DNA of 64,000 bases from Arthrobacter sp. MN05-02. GTDB lineage: Bacteria; Actinomycetota; Actinomycetes; Actinomycetales; Micrococcaceae. The first letter of the stretch is position 1. Each line of letters opens with the position of its first letter. The stretch spans positions 2,170,001 through 2,234,000 of the forward strand of contig AP018697.1 of assembly GCA_004001285.1 (NCBI GenBank). Direction: 5' to 3'. The translations under genes were made by a program, and so were the position numbers. Of the stretch, positions 25,011 to 33,476 are shown piece after piece. Below the pieces are notes generated by a model that searched no databases, was not told the DNA's origin, and saw only the letters and a list, made by a program, of their open reading frames with translations.

Positions 25011-25700
25011 ATGGCCCGCATCGACAGCTCCCGCCGGTGGTACCTCTTCGACTACGGCAACGTGCTCTCCACCGCTCCCACGCCGCAGGACTGGGAGCTG
25101 CTCGCGGAGGCGACCGGCGTGGAGGGCCTGCACGGGACGGCGTCGCCCTACTGGGAGCACCGGCACGCCTACGACCTCGGGGCGCTGACCTCCGAGGACT
25201 ACTGGTCGCTCGTCACGGGTAGCCGCGTCGGCAGTGCGGGCTCCGCATGGCTCGACGTCCTGGACGGCAACCAGTGGTCACACCTGAACCTCGACACCCT
25301 GGATGTCCTCGAGGACCTGGACGCCCGGGGCGAGCGCCTCGCCCTGCTGTCGAACATGCCGGCGGCCATGGTGGCCCAGTTGGGCGACGTCCCTTGGACC
25401 CGGCTGTTCCGGCACCGCTTCTTCAGTTCGTCGCTGCGCCTCGTCAAGCCGTCGACCGCCGTCTTCGACCATGTGCTCACGGAGCTGGCGGTGGAGCCGG
25501 GCCTCGTCACCTTCGTCGATGACAGTCCGGCGAACGTCGCCGCGGCCCGCGCCTTGGGCTTCGACGCCCGGCTGTTCGAGCCGGCGTCGGATCTCGCGCG
25601 GGTGCTCGCAGACCCTGCACCCGTCCGGGCCCTGTCCTCCGCGGTGCCCGCGCCGGGGACGGAGCTCAGCCCGCCGTCCCCGGCAGCGGCCCGGGAGTGA
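25011..25700 (+). CDS. HAD-superfamily hydrolase (subfamily IA)
   Basis: A 229-residue haloacid-dehalogenase-like protein. Motif I reads LFDYGNVLS, where the nucleophile Asp is kept but the usual second Asp is Gly, as in dehalogenase and YihX/HAD-IA relatives. Motif II is LLSNMP, the motif III lysine is in LVKPSTAVFD and motif IV is FVDDSPANV. A helical cap lies between motifs I and II. It most likely hydrolyses a small phosphate ester in the cytosol; the substrate is unknown. The last 35 bases overlap the 3' end of the convergent GNAT gene. A Pro/Ser-rich tail of about 25 residues is encoded in the overlap. Confidence 0.9.
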   Translation: MARIDSSRRWYLFDYGNVLSTAPTPQDWELLAEATGVEGLHGTASPYWEHRHAYDLGALTSEDYWSLVTGSRVGSAGSAWLDVLDGNQWSHLNLDTLDVLEDLDARGERLALLSNMPAAMVAQLGDVPWTRLFRHRFFSSSLRLVKPSTAVFDHVLTELAVEPGLVTFVDDSPANVAAARALGFDARLFEPASDLARVLADPAPVRALSSAVPAPGTELSPPSPAAARE

Positions 25701-26367
25701 GGAGGGCCAGCGCGGCCTGCAGTCCCCGGACCTCGGCCACCCAGTCGGGCCGGACGAAGTCCTCCCGCGCGAGCAGCAGGTTCTGGAGCACCTGCACCTC
25801 TCCCCGTCTGGCCTCGGCCAGCGAGGTCCCGTTCGGGACGTAGCCGAGCCGGCGGGACACGCCGAGCGACGCGGCGTTCCAGACGGCAGCTCCCGACACG
25901 GCCGACGTCGCACCGAGGTGGTCGAAGGCGAACTGGAGCACGGCGGAGCGCATCTCCGTCCCGAATCCCCGGCCGTGGGCGGCCTGCGTGAGCCAGGAGC
26001 CCGTCTCGACGCGGCGCAGCAGCGGGAACGAGCGTGCCGCCAGGTCCTGGACGCCGATCACGCGGCCCCCGTGCAGGACCGCGAAATTGACGGTCCACTC
26101 CCCCGGCGAGACGCCTGCCCGCAGGCGCCACTGGTGCTTCGCGGTCTCCGAGACCAGGATGTCGCGGGGCGCGTCGGTCCAGGGCACGCTGAAGGGCATG
26201 TCGGCGGGATCGTGGATCCCTGCGAGGACGGCGTCGACCAGCTCCGGCAGGTGCGCGTCGCGGACCGGCGTGAGGACCAGGCGCGGCGTGGCGATGTGCA
26301 GCCCGAACAGCGGCCAGACCTGCACGAGCGGTTCCGTCGCGTCCACCATGCCCGGGGTCGGCGTCAC
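25666..26367 (-). CDS. GNAT-family N-acetyltransferase
   Basis: A protein of 227-233 residues with the RimJ/RimL-type GNAT fold: RLVLTPVRDAHLPEL at the N-terminus, the acetyl-CoA loop AAHGRGFGTEMRSAVLQFAF (R-G-x-G-T pattern) and NAASLGVSRRLGYVPNG, typical of this subfamily. It likely acetylates a protein N-terminus, an amino acid or a small amine. I give GTG 26367, which shares GTGA with the DedA stop and so implies coupling; ATG 26349 is the alternative and neither has a good ribosome site. The 3' end overlaps the HAD gene. Confidence 0.88.
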   Translation of the reverse strand: MTPTPGMVDATEPLVQVWPLFGLHIATPRLVLTPVRDAHLPELVDAVLAGIHDPADMPFSVPWTDAPRDILVSETAKHQWRLRAGVSPGEWTVNFAVLHGGRVIGVQDLAARSFPLLRRVETGSWLTQAAHGRGFGTEMRSAVLQFAFDHLGATSAVSGAAVWNAASLGVSRRLGYVPNGTSLAEARRGEVQVLQNLLLAREDFVRPDWVAEVRGLQAALALLTPGPLPGTAG

Positions 26368-27053
26368 TGCACGCGCTTGTCCGCGCGGTGCTTGCGCACC
26401 TTGGAGACGACGAAGTACACGGCGAACAGCACGACGGCGACGATCACGATCTTCTGGAAGACGTCCGCGTACTGCTCGACGATGTGCCAGTTCTCCCCGA
26501 GGTAGAACCCGGCCAGCACGAAGAGGGAGTTCCAGATCAGGCTGCCGGCCGTGGTGAGCAGGAGGAACTTGCCGACGGGCATCCGTTCGATACCCGCCGG
26601 GATGGAGACGAGGCTCCGGAACAGCGGGATCATCCGGCCGAAGAACACGGCCCGGTACCCGTGCCGGTTGAACCAGTCCTCCACCCTGTCGACGTCCTCG
26701 ATGTCGATGAGCGGCACCTTGGACACCAGGCGGCGCATGCGGTCGCGGCCGAGCCACGCGCCGAGGGCGTACAGCGCATAGGCTCCGATCACCGAGCCCA
26801 GGGTCGTCCAGAGGATCGCCTCGAACAGCGAGAAGTTGCCGCGGCTGGCGGTGAACCCGGCGAGGGGCAGGATCACCTCGCTCGGCAGCGGAGGGAAGAG
26901 GTTCTCGAGGGCGATGGCGAGCCCCGCGCCGGGCGCGCCGATGGTCTCCATGAGGTTCACGGCCCAGTCCGTGACCGCACCGAGGGCCGATCCGTCCGAC
27001 GTGGGGGTCGCCGTCGTCGCCTGGACGGCCTGGACAGTCTGGATGATGCTCAC
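26364..27053 (-). CDS. DedA-family membrane protein
   Basis: A 229-residue integral membrane protein of the DedA/VTT family, implicated in flipping lipid carriers such as undecaprenyl phosphate or phospholipids and in envelope stability. Family marks are ENLFPPLPSEVILPLAG with the conserved Pro and Glu residues, LGRDRMRRL, and the F-x-R-x-I-P-x-x-R motif FFGRMIPLFRSLVSIPAG. Four to five hydrophobic helices are visible. Starts at GTG 27053. It is the last but one gene of the leftward block from murI, with a hairpin before it. Confidence 0.92.
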   Translation of the reverse strand: MSIIQTVQAVQATTATPTSDGSALGAVTDWAVNLMETIGAPGAGLAIALENLFPPLPSEVILPLAGFTASRGNFSLFEAILWTTLGSVIGAYALYALGAWLGRDRMRRLVSKVPLIDIEDVDRVEDWFNRHGYRAVFFGRMIPLFRSLVSIPAGIERMPVGKFLLLTTAGSLIWNSLFVLAGFYLGENWHIVEQYADVFQKIVIVAVVLFAVYFVVSKVRKHRADKRVQ

Positions 27054-27075
27054 GGTGGTATTCGTCCCTCTCGTT

Positions 27076-27095
27076 GTCCGTCCTGCTGGACGGAC
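27076..27095 (-). terminator. Hairpin between rdgB and the dedA-family gene
   Basis: GTCCGTCC and GGACGGAC pair perfectly (8 bp) around TGCT, 62 bases beyond the rdgB stop and 23 bases before the DedA start. It may end the rph-rdgB transcript or attenuate the next gene; there is no U-tract. Confidence 0.45.
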
Positions 27096-27156
27096 GGCGT
27101 GCGGTGCTGGCTGGTCTTCCGGAGTTCGTGCTGCGCTGCCGTCGGGCCCGGCGCTT

Positions 27157-27783
27157 TCAGGACAGGGCGTCGACGAGGTGCGGCAGCAGCGCCCGGAAGG
27201 CGATGCCGCGGTGGCTGATGGCGTTCTTCTCCTCCGGCGCGAGTTCGGCGCAGGTGCGCTGGAGCCCGTGGGGCACGAGGATCGGATCGTAACCGAATCC
27301 GCCTGCTCCGCGGGGGGCTGTCAGGAGGGTGCCGCGCAGTTCTCCGCGCTCGGTTCGGCTTCCGCCGGAACCACCCGGTCGTGCGAGGGCCGCCGCGCAG
27401 ACGAACGCCGCTCCCCGGCGGTCGGCCGGGATGTCGGAGAGCTGCGCCAGGAGGAGTTCGAGGTTCGCGGCGTCGTCGCCGTGCCGCCCGGCCCAGCGGG
27501 CCGAGAAGATACCGGGCGCTCCGCCCAGGACGTCGACGGCGAGGCCCGAGTCGTCGGCGACGGCGATGAGCCCGGTGGCCTGCGCGGTCTGTTCCGCCTT
27601 GAGCAGGGCGTTCTCCTCGAAGGTCACGCCGCTCTCGACGACGTCGGGCGCGCCCGCCGTGACGGCGTCGACGACCTGGGTGTCGACGTCGAGCCCGGGC
27701 ACCTGGCCGCGCAGCAGCTCGCGGAGTTCCCGCAGTTTGCCGGCGTTGCGGGTAGCGAGGACGAGCCGGGGCGCGTCAGCCAC
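27157..27783 (-). CDS. rdgB: Non-canonical purine NTP pyrophosphatase (RdgB/HAM1)
   Basis: A 208-residue house-cleaning enzyme that hydrolyses ITP, dITP and XTP to monophosphates, keeping deaminated purines out of nucleic acids. Motifs are [13 protein letters not shown] at the N-terminus, [10 protein letters not shown], the metal site [27 protein letters not shown] and the C-terminal SHRGIAF. It starts at GTG 27783 and overlaps the end of rph by 8 bases, so the two are coupled, an arrangement widespread in bacteria. Confidence 0.97.
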   Translation of the reverse strand: MADAPRLVLATRNAGKLRELRELLRGQVPGLDVDTQVVDAVTAGAPDVVESGVTFEENALLKAEQTAQATGLIAVADDSGLAVDVLGGAPGIFSARWAGRHGDDAANLELLLAQLSDIPADRRGAAFVCAAALARPGGSGGSRTERGELRGTLLTAPRGAGGFGYDPILVPHGLQRTCAELAPEEKNAISHRGIAFRALLPHLVDALS

Positions 27784-28567
27784 CGGAGGAGTCCCGGAGG
27801 GTGTCGAGCTGGATCTGGGCGAGCTGCGCGGTGCCGAGGAGCGCGAGGTCGAGCAGCGCGTCGAGTTCGGCGCGGTCGAAGGGGGCGCCCTCCGCGGTGC
27901 CCTGCACCTCGACGAACGTGCCCGATCCGGTGACGACGACGTTCATGTCGGTCTCCGCGCGCACGTCCTCGACATAGGGGAGGTCGAGCATGGGGACGCC
28001 GTCGATGATGCCGACGCTGATCGCGGCGACCGTGTCCGTCAGCGGGGAGGCCGACGCCGGGATGAGCTTCTTGTCCTTGGCGTAGCGGATCGCGTCGGCG
28101 AGCGCGACGTAGGCGCCCGTGATCGCAGCCGTGCGCGTACCGCCGTCGGCCTGCAGGACGTCGCAGTCGAGGACGATCGTGTTCTCGCCCAGCGCCTTCG
28201 TGTCGATGATCGAGCGCAGGGACCGTCCGATCAGGCGGGAGATCTCGTGCGTGCGGCCGCCGATCCTGCCCTTGACGGACTCGCGGTCGGAGCGGGTGTT
28301 GGTGGCGCGCGGCAGCATGGCGTACTCCGCCGTCACCCAGCCCCTGCCCTCGCCCTTGAGCCACCGGGGCACGCCGCTGGTCAGGGAGGCCGTGCAGAGC
28401 ACGCGTGTGTTGCCGAACTCGATCAGCGCGGATCCCTCGGCCTGCTTCGACCAGCCGCGGGTGATGCTGATGTTGCGCAACTGGTCGGGCGTCCGTCCGT
28501 CCGCCCGCAGCACGGGGGCAGCGGTGCCGGCGGAAGGAGGCAGGAAGGGGGAATTCGCGGGGGTCAT
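27776..28567 (-). CDS. rph: Ribonuclease PH
   Basis: A 263-residue phosphorolytic 3'-5' exoribonuclease that trims tRNA 3' ends. The family core begins [18 protein letters not shown] and continues with [40 protein letters not shown], the active-site region [18 protein letters not shown] and [17 protein letters not shown]. The start ATG 28567 has no ribosome site but a TAGACT box 7 bases upstream, so a leaderless promoter inside the murI block is likely. Confidence 0.97.
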   Translation of the reverse strand: MTPANSPFLPPSAGTAAPVLRADGRTPDQLRNISITRGWSKQAEGSALIEFGNTRVLCTASLTSGVPRWLKGEGRGWVTAEYAMLPRATNTRSDRESVKGRIGGRTHEISRLIGRSLRSIIDTKALGENTIVLDCDVLQADGGTRTAAITGAYVALADAIRYAKDKKLIPASASPLTDTVAAISVGIIDGVPMLDLPYVEDVRAETDMNVVVTGSGTFVEVQGTAEGAPFDRAELDALLDLALLGTAQLAQIQLDTLRDSSGG

Positions 28568-28574
28568 GACTTCC

Positions 28575-28580
28575 AGTCTA
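28575..28580 (-). promoter_or_regulatory. -10 box, leaderless promoter of rph
   Basis: Minus-strand TAGACT lies 7 bases before ATG 28567. Confidence 0.5.
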
Positions 28581-28651
28581 GACGGGAGCACATGGGAGAT
28601 CGCTGGCAGTGCTGCAGTGGACGGCCGACCGGCGGCGGCCTGCCGTTCCGC

Positions 28652-29449
28652 TCAGACGGTGTAGGACACCCCGGCGACCGCGACGGCGAGGTGGCCGTCG
28701 TAGCTCTGGCGGGCCTCGCTGACGGCCAGGTTCGCATCGTTCCACACCGGCAGGTGGGTGAGCAGGAGCCGCCGGGCGGCCGCGCGGGTCGCCACGTCCC
28801 CCGCCCGCTTGCCGGTCAGGTGCACACCGGTGATGGCGTCGTCGCGCCCCTCGTGGAAGGCGGCCTCGCAGAGGAAGACGTCCGCGTCCCGGGCGGCGTC
28901 GACCAGTCCGTCGCACGCGTCGGTGTCCCCCGAGTAGGTGAGGACATGGGGGCGGAGGACGCCGCGCTCGTCCGTCTCCGCCACCTCCACCCGCAGCGCG
29001 TACGCCTCCTCGATCGGATGCAGGACCTGGTACGGCGTGATGGAGAAGGGACCGACGGTCACCGGGTCCCGATTCCGCCAGGGCTGGAAGTCGAAGTCCT
29101 CGTGCATGCCCGGATCGAGCTCGAGCCCGTAGGCGCTCGCCATCCGGTCGGCCGTCGCCGCGGGCCCCCAGACGGGGATGCGGGGCATGCCCCAGCCCGC
29201 CGGATCCCAGTGGACGGCGACGTGCAGTCCGCACAGGTCCATGCAGTGGTCCGGGTGGAGGTGCGAGAGGAACACCGCGTCGATCTCGCGCAGGTCCATG
29301 TACCGCTGCAGCGCACCGAGCGATCCGTTGCCGAGGTCGAGCAGGATCCGCCAGGTGCGGCCCTTCCACTCGGCGCTGAGGAGGTAGCAGGAGGCCGGTG
29401 ACTGCGGGCCGGGGAAGGACCCGCTGCACCCCACGATGGTGAGTTTCAT
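28652..29449 (-). CDS. Metallo-beta-lactamase-fold phosphodiesterase (Rv1339-like)
   Basis: A 265-residue MBL-fold hydrolase with the RNase Z/class II phosphodiesterase look: [15 protein letters not shown] at the N-terminus, the metal motif [13 protein letters not shown] (about 62-74), [23 protein letters not shown] and LLLTHLPVW. It lies between murI and rph, the position of M. tuberculosis Rv1339, which has been reported as an atypical class II cAMP phosphodiesterase. A cyclic-nucleotide role is therefore a reasonable prediction here, but tRNA-processing or other phosphodiester substrates are possible. The start shares ATGA with the murI stop. Confidence 0.9.
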   Translation of the reverse strand: MKLTIVGCSGSFPGPQSPASCYLLSAEWKGRTWRILLDLGNGSLGALQRYMDLREIDAVFLSHLHPDHCMDLCGLHVAVHWDPAGWGMPRIPVWGPAATADRMASAYGLELDPGMHEDFDFQPWRNRDPVTVGPFSITPYQVLHPIEEAYALRVEVAETDERGVLRPHVLTYSGDTDACDGLVDAARDADVFLCEAAFHEGRDDAITGVHLTGKRAGDVATRAAARRLLLTHLPVWNDANLAVSEARQSYDGHLAVAVAGVSYTV

Positions 29450-30357
29450 GCCCGGGGGAAGCCGGCGGCGGCGATCATCTCGGGCGTGATCCGGGCAAGG
29501 CTGCCGGTCGGGTACTGCGCGGCGACGTGGTCCACATGCTGCACGCTCAGCACCTCGGGGCCGAGGAACCGGCGCGCCAGCACCTCGAAGCTCCCGGCGT
29601 CGCCCGTCGCGATGAAGCGGTGCTCGGCCGGCGCCACGCTGTCCCGCTCGAGTCCGTGCGAGACCAGCGCACGGTAGACGTCCTTGGCCGTCTCCTCCGC
29701 GCTGGAGACGAGCGTGACGGCGTCGCCCATGACATAGGAGATGACGCCGGTGAGCAGCGGATAGTGGGTGCAGCCCAGCACGACCGTGTCGACGCCCGCG
29801 TCCTTGAGCGGCTCGAGGTACCCCTCGGCCGTCCGCAGGAGGGCCGGGCCGCCGGTGATGCCGGCCTCGACGAACTCGACGAACGCCGGACACGCCACGG
29901 AGGTGACCTCGAGATGCGGGGCGGCCGCGAACGTGTCGTCGTAGGCGCGCGATCCGACGGTCGCCGTCGTGCCGATGACGCCGATGCGGCCCGAGCGGGT
30001 GGCGGCGACGGCCCTGCGGACGGCGGGCTGGATGACCTCGATCACCGGGATGCCGTAGCGGGCCGTGTAGCGCTCGCGGGCATCACGGAGCACGGCCGCC
30101 GAGGCCGAGTTGCAGGCGATGACGAGGAGCTTGACGCCCGAGTCCACCAGTTCGTCCATGACCCCGAGGGCGTGGGCGCGTACCCGGGCGATCGGCAGCG
30201 GTCCGTAGGGGCCGTTCGCGGTGTCGCCGACGTACATGATCGATTCGTGGGGCAGCTGGTCGATGACGGCTCGTGCGACCGTCAGTCCGCCGACGCCGGA
30301 GTCGAAGATGCCGATCGGCGCTTCGCTGCGGTCCGTGTTCGCTCGCTCTGGGCTCAT
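29446..30357 (-). CDS. murI: Glutamate racemase
   Basis: A 303-residue cytosolic enzyme that makes D-glutamate for peptidoglycan. It shows [22 protein letters not shown], the first catalytic Cys in VIACNSASA and the second in [16 protein letters not shown] stands 4 bases before ATG 30357. About 35 extra C-terminal residues follow the core. Located downstream of clpS and DUF2017 as in mycobacteria; a hairpin between suggests a separate transcript. Its stop overlaps the phosphodiesterase start. Confidence 0.97.
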   Translation of the reverse strand: MSPERANTDRSEAPIGIFDSGVGGLTVARAVIDQLPHESIMYVGDTANGPYGPLPIARVRAHALGVMDELVDSGVKLLVIACNSASAAVLRDARERYTARYGIPVIEVIQPAVRRAVAATRSGRIGVIGTTATVGSRAYDDTFAAAPHLEVTSVACPAFVEFVEAGITGGPALLRTAEGYLEPLKDAGVDTVVLGCTHYPLLTGVISYVMGDAVTLVSSAEETAKDVYRALVSHGLERDSVAPAEHRFIATGDAGSFEVLARRFLGPEVLSVQHVDHVAAQYPTGSLARITPEMIAAAGFPRA

Positions 30358-30427
30358 GATCCTCCGAGAATATGACGTGCTGCCCACGAAAACTATCCGC
30401 CGGCCCGTGGGGTATGTCACAGGCCTC

Positions 30428-30451
30428 CCCCGGCGTCCTACAGGGCCGGGG
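30428..30451 (-). terminator. Hairpin after the clpS-DUF2017 pair
   Basis: CCCCGGC and GCCGGGG form a 7-bp GC stem around a 10-base loop, starting 5 bases past the DUF2017 stop in the direction of transcription. No U-tract follows. Confidence 0.5.
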
Positions 30452-30455
30452 CGGG

Positions 30456-31031
30456 TCAGCGCTGGAGCCGGGCGGCCTTGAGCATCGCCTGCACCAGCGA
30501 CTCCTGCAGCCAGGTGATGAAGTTGTACACCAGCGCGAGGTAGGACTCGACGTCGTCGACGTCCTTCGAGTCGGCGATGTCGTGGAGCCGCTCGGCGTCC
30601 TCCTCGGTCTCGATCGCGAGCCGGTCGGCGAGGACCAGGCGGACGTCGTTGAGCGCCTGCGCGAAGAGGCGGGCCTGCTCGTCGTTGAGCGTCATGGGGC
30701 TCGACTCGATCAGGAGCGCCGTGCCGCGCAGCGCGCCGATCTTCTGCTCGCGCAGGGACCGCTCGGTCAGCCGCCGGAAGGCGAGCGCTTCGTCGTCGTC
30801 GCCGCGCACGGCGTCGGGCAGCAGGCGCCGGACGGCCGGATCGTCCGGTGCGGTGGCCTCGGCGTCCGCCCCGGACATGCCCACGAGGGCGGCCAGGGGG
30901 TCCTCGCTGGGGCCCGTCTCGGGTTCCAGCATCGAGATGACGTCGTCGAGCAGGGCGCCCAGGAGGCGCGCCTCACCCGGTTCCAGCGCCCCGGTGATGC
31001 CGCGGCGCGTCGATTTGAACGGTTTCGCCAA
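30456..31031 (-). CDS. DUF2017 family protein
   Basis: A roughly 191-residue cytosolic protein of unknown function found next to clpS in actinobacteria. It opens with [11 protein letters not shown], has an acidic middle, and a conserved helical part [20 protein letters not shown] and [19 protein letters not shown] 31031 is chosen because it lies 5 bases after the clpS stop and matches the short N-terminus I recall for the family; ATG 31070 would overlap clpS by 34 bases. Its constant pairing with ClpS suggests a part in N-degron proteolysis, but no activity is known. Confidence 0.85.
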   Translation of the reverse strand: MAKPFKSTRRGITGALEPGEARLLGALLDDVISMLEPETGPSEDPLAALVGMSGADAEATAPDDPAVRRLLPDAVRGDDDEALAFRRLTERSLREQKIGALRGTALLIESSPMTLNDEQARLFAQALNDVRLVLADRLAIETEEDAERLHDIADSKDVDDVESYLALVYNFITWLQESLVQAMLKAARLQR

Positions 31032-31036
31032 GGGGC

Positions 31037-31345
31037 CTACTCGCTTCCGGCTTTTTCGAAGGTCGCCCACAGCCCGTACGAGTGGAGCGCGACGGTGTCC
31101 TGCTCCACCTTCTCGCGGCTGCCGGAGACGACGGCGGAACGGCCCTGCTCGTGGACCTCCAGCATGAGCGTGCGCGCCTTGGCCTCGCTGTACCCGAAGT
31201 AGGTCTGGAAGACGAAGCTCACATAGCTCATGAGGTTCACGGGGTCGTTCCAGACCACCACCACCCAGGGCTGGTCCAGATCGGTCTTCTCGGCCGTCCG
31301 CACCTCTTCCTGGGTGTCGGTGCCGGTTGCAAAGCCTACGGTCAT
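31037..31345 (-). CDS. clpS: ATP-dependent Clp protease adaptor ClpS
   Basis: A 102-residue adaptor that binds proteins with destabilising N-terminal residues and delivers them to ClpAP/ClpCP. The core motif VVVWNDPVNLMSYVSFVFQ, the M-L-x-V-H-x-x-G segment (LMLEVHEQGRSAVV) and the C-terminal TVALHSYGLWATFEKA are typical. ATG 31345 is preceded by GAGGAG, and a TAGAAT box ends 7 bases before the start. Divergent from pncB, as in mycobacteria. Confidence 0.96.
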   Translation of the reverse strand: MTVGFATGTDTQEEVRTAEKTDLDQPWVVVVWNDPVNLMSYVSFVFQTYFGYSEAKARTLMLEVHEQGRSAVVSGSREKVEQDTVALHSYGLWATFEKAGSE

Positions 31346-31352
31346 ACTCCTC

Positions 31353-31358
31353 ATTCTA
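31353..31358 (-). promoter_or_regulatory. -10 box of clpS
   Basis: Minus-strand TAGAAT ends 7 bases upstream of the clpS ATG. The GAGGAG between could act as a ribosome site only if transcription starts further upstream, so a leaderless or near-leaderless message is likely. Confidence 0.5.
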
Positions 31359-31410
31359 GGTGCGGTGACCCGGGCCCGGTGGCCGGGTACTCTCACGGCG
31401 GACGCCCGGC

Positions 31411-31416
31411 TATCGT
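31411..31416 (+). promoter_or_regulatory. -10 box, leaderless promoter of pncB
   Basis: TATCGT ends 7 bases before the GTG at 31424. No copy of the NrtR-like inverted repeat is seen near it. Confidence 0.4.
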
Positions 31417-31423
31417 TCTGTGG

Positions 31424-32799
31424 GTGACCAAAGCCCTGACCACAGATCCTCCGGCCGACACCGGTCCGACGCCTGCGGCGGTGAACGCGGCGAACAGTGC
31501 GCTCTTCACCGACCAGTACGAACTCACCATGCTGCAGGCCTCGCTGCACTCCGGGGCGGCGCACCGCCGCTCGGTGTTCGAGGCCTTCGCGCGCCGCCTC
31601 CCAGCGGGCCGGCGGTACGGCGTCGTCGCCGGGACCGGACGCCTGCTCGAGGAACTGGCCACGTTCCGGTTCGACGACGCGCAGCTCGCCTTCCTGAGCG
31701 ATCACCGGATCGTCGACGACACCACGCTCGCGTGGCTGGCCGGTTTCCGGTTCTCGGGCTCGATCTCGGGCTACGCGGAGGGCGAGGCGTACTTCCCGAA
31801 CTCCCCCCATCCTGACCGTGGAGTCGACGTTCGCCGAGGCGTGCATCCTCGAGACGCTCATCCTCTCGATCCTCAACCACGACAGCGCCATCGCGTCGGC
31901 GGCGTCCCGCATGACCGGTGCGGCCGGAGGCCGGCCCTGCATCGAGATGGGCTCGCGCCGCACGCACGAGGAGGCAGCCGTGGCCTGCGCGCGTTCCGCG
32001 ATCATCGGCGGTTTCGCCAGCACGTCCAACCTCGAGGCGGGGCGCCGCTACGGCCTCCCCACCGTCGGCACGGCGGCGCACTCCTTCACCCTGCTGCACG
32101 ACTCCGAGCGTGACGCGTTCGAGGCGCAGGTCGCCTCGCTCGGTCGCGGTACCTCGCTCCTCGTGGACACCTACGACGTCGAACAGGGCGTGCGGACCGC
32201 CGTCGAGGTGGCAGGTCCCGAGCTCGGCGCCGTCCGCCTCGATTCCGGCGACCTCGTCGCCCAGGCCCGCTGGGTCCGGGAACTGCTCGACGACCTCGGC
32301 AACCATACGACCAAGATCGTGGTGACGTCCGACCTCGACGAGTTCGCGATCGGTCTGCTCGCCTCGGCGCCGGTCGACTCCTACGGGGTCGGCACGTCCC
32401 TCGTCACCGGTTCGGGGTGCGCCGACCGCCGGCATGGTCTACAAGCTCGTGAGCCGGCAGGACGACCACGGCACCTTCGTGCCCGTGGCCAAGGCTGCGA
32501 AGAACAAGGCCTCCGTGGGCGGACTCAAGCGTGCGCTGCGGCGCCGCGACGCGCACGGTACGGCGCAGGCCGAGGTGGTCGGCATCGGCATCAGCCCGGC
32601 CGACGACGGCAACGACCGTCCGCTCACGCAGCAGTTCGTGACGGACGGCGTCCTGGTGCCCGGCTGGACCGGACCCGAGGCCGTGGTCCGCGCCGCCGAG
32701 CGCCACCAGCAGTCGCTCGCCGAACTTCCCGGAGCCGTCCGGCGCCTGCAGCGCGGCGAACCGGTCATCCCCACCGAGTACGAGGAGGCAGCACCATGA
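31424..32799 (+). pseudogene. pncB: Nicotinate phosphoribosyltransferase, two frameshifts
   Basis: NAD salvage enzyme converting nicotinate to nicotinate mononucleotide. The protein runs through three frames: from GTG 31424 with LFTDQYELTMLQASL to G-E-A-Y-F-P-N-S, then ILTVESTFAEACILETLILS through FASTSNLEAGRRYG, GTAAHSFTLLH, VRLDSGDLVAQAR and SYGVGTSLVTGSG, then MVYKLVSRQ to the end. One surplus C in the run 31803-31808 and one surplus G in 32414-32417 explain both shifts; corrected length is about 457 residues. Its stop shares ATGA with pncA. Since its neighbour and the whole sequence either side of the two runs are well conserved, I favour sequencing error over decay. Confidence 0.9.
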
Positions 32800-33419
32800 C
32801 ACGCGCACTGATCATCGTGGACGTGCAGAACGACTTCTGCGAGGGCGGTTCGCTCGCCGTCGCCGGTGGCGCCCAGGTGGCGGCCGACATCAGCGACCAC
32901 ATCGACGAGCAGGCCGGCTCCTACGACTACATCGTCGCCACGCAGGACTGGCACATCGATCCGGGGAGCCATTTCTCGGAGACACCGGACTTCATCGACT
33001 CCTGGCCCGTCCACTGCGTGGCGGACACGAAGGGCTCGGACTTCCACCGCGACCTCGACACCGAGAGCATCGACGCGGTGTTCCGCAAGGGACAGTTCGA
33101 GGCGGCCTACTCGGGCTTCGAAGGCGTCAAGGCGCCCGACGACGAGGTGCCGACAGGTGAGCAGAAGCTTGGCGGCGCGGCGGAGGACAGCGACGACGAG
33201 CCGCTGACGCTCGACGACTGGCTGCAGGACCACGAGGTCGACGACGTCGTCATCGCGGGCCTCGCGACCGACTACTGCGTCCGGGCGACGGCCCTCGACG
33301 CGCTGCAGGCGGGCTACTCGGTGACGGTGCTGGCCGACCTCACGCGGGGCGTGCACGCGGACCGCTCCGAGGACGCGCTGGACGAGATGGAAGCCGCCGG
33401 CGTCGAACTGACACGCTAG
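32796..33419 (+). CDS. pncA: Nicotinamidase / pyrazinamidase
   Basis: A 207-residue isochorismatase-fold amidase that turns nicotinamide into nicotinate, feeding PncB; in mycobacteria it also activates pyrazinamide. It shows the catalytic Asp in IIVDVQNDFCEGG, the metal ligands in ATQDWHIDPGSHFS, the Lys in FRKGQFEAAYSGF and the catalytic Cys in GLATDYCVRATALDA. The acidic stretch around residues 120-145 is somewhat longer than usual. Coupled to pncB by ATGA, with GAGGAGG upstream within pncB. Confidence 0.96.
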   Translation: MTRALIIVDVQNDFCEGGSLAVAGGAQVAADISDHIDEQAGSYDYIVATQDWHIDPGSHFSETPDFIDSWPVHCVADTKGSDFHRDLDTESIDAVFRKGQFEAAYSGFEGVKAPDDEVPTGEQKLGGAAEDSDDEPLTLDDWLQDHEVDDVVIAGLATDYCVRATALDALQAGYSVTVLADLTRGVHADRSEDALDEMEAAGVELTR

Positions 33420-33432
33420 GCCCCACCGCGAC

Positions 33433-33461
33433 AGGCCGGTCCGGTGCTGCCGGCCCGGCCT
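33433..33461. terminator. Bidirectional terminator hairpin between pncA and the helicase gene
   Basis: AGGCCGG pairs with CCGGCCT and an inner CCGG pairs with CCGG around TGCTG, giving an 11-bp stem with one mismatch. It lies in the 57-base gap between convergent stops. Confidence 0.6.
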
Positions 33462-33476
33462 TCGTCGTCGTCGGTC

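Noticed and set aside
27329..29401. A 690-codon plus-strand open frame across rdgB, rph and the phosphodiesterase
   Set aside because: Three well-known proteins are encoded on the other strand; the long frame lacks any domain or ribosome site.
31346..31423. NrtR-type site before pncB
   Set aside because: No GTTA-GTC type dyad could be found between clpS and pncB.
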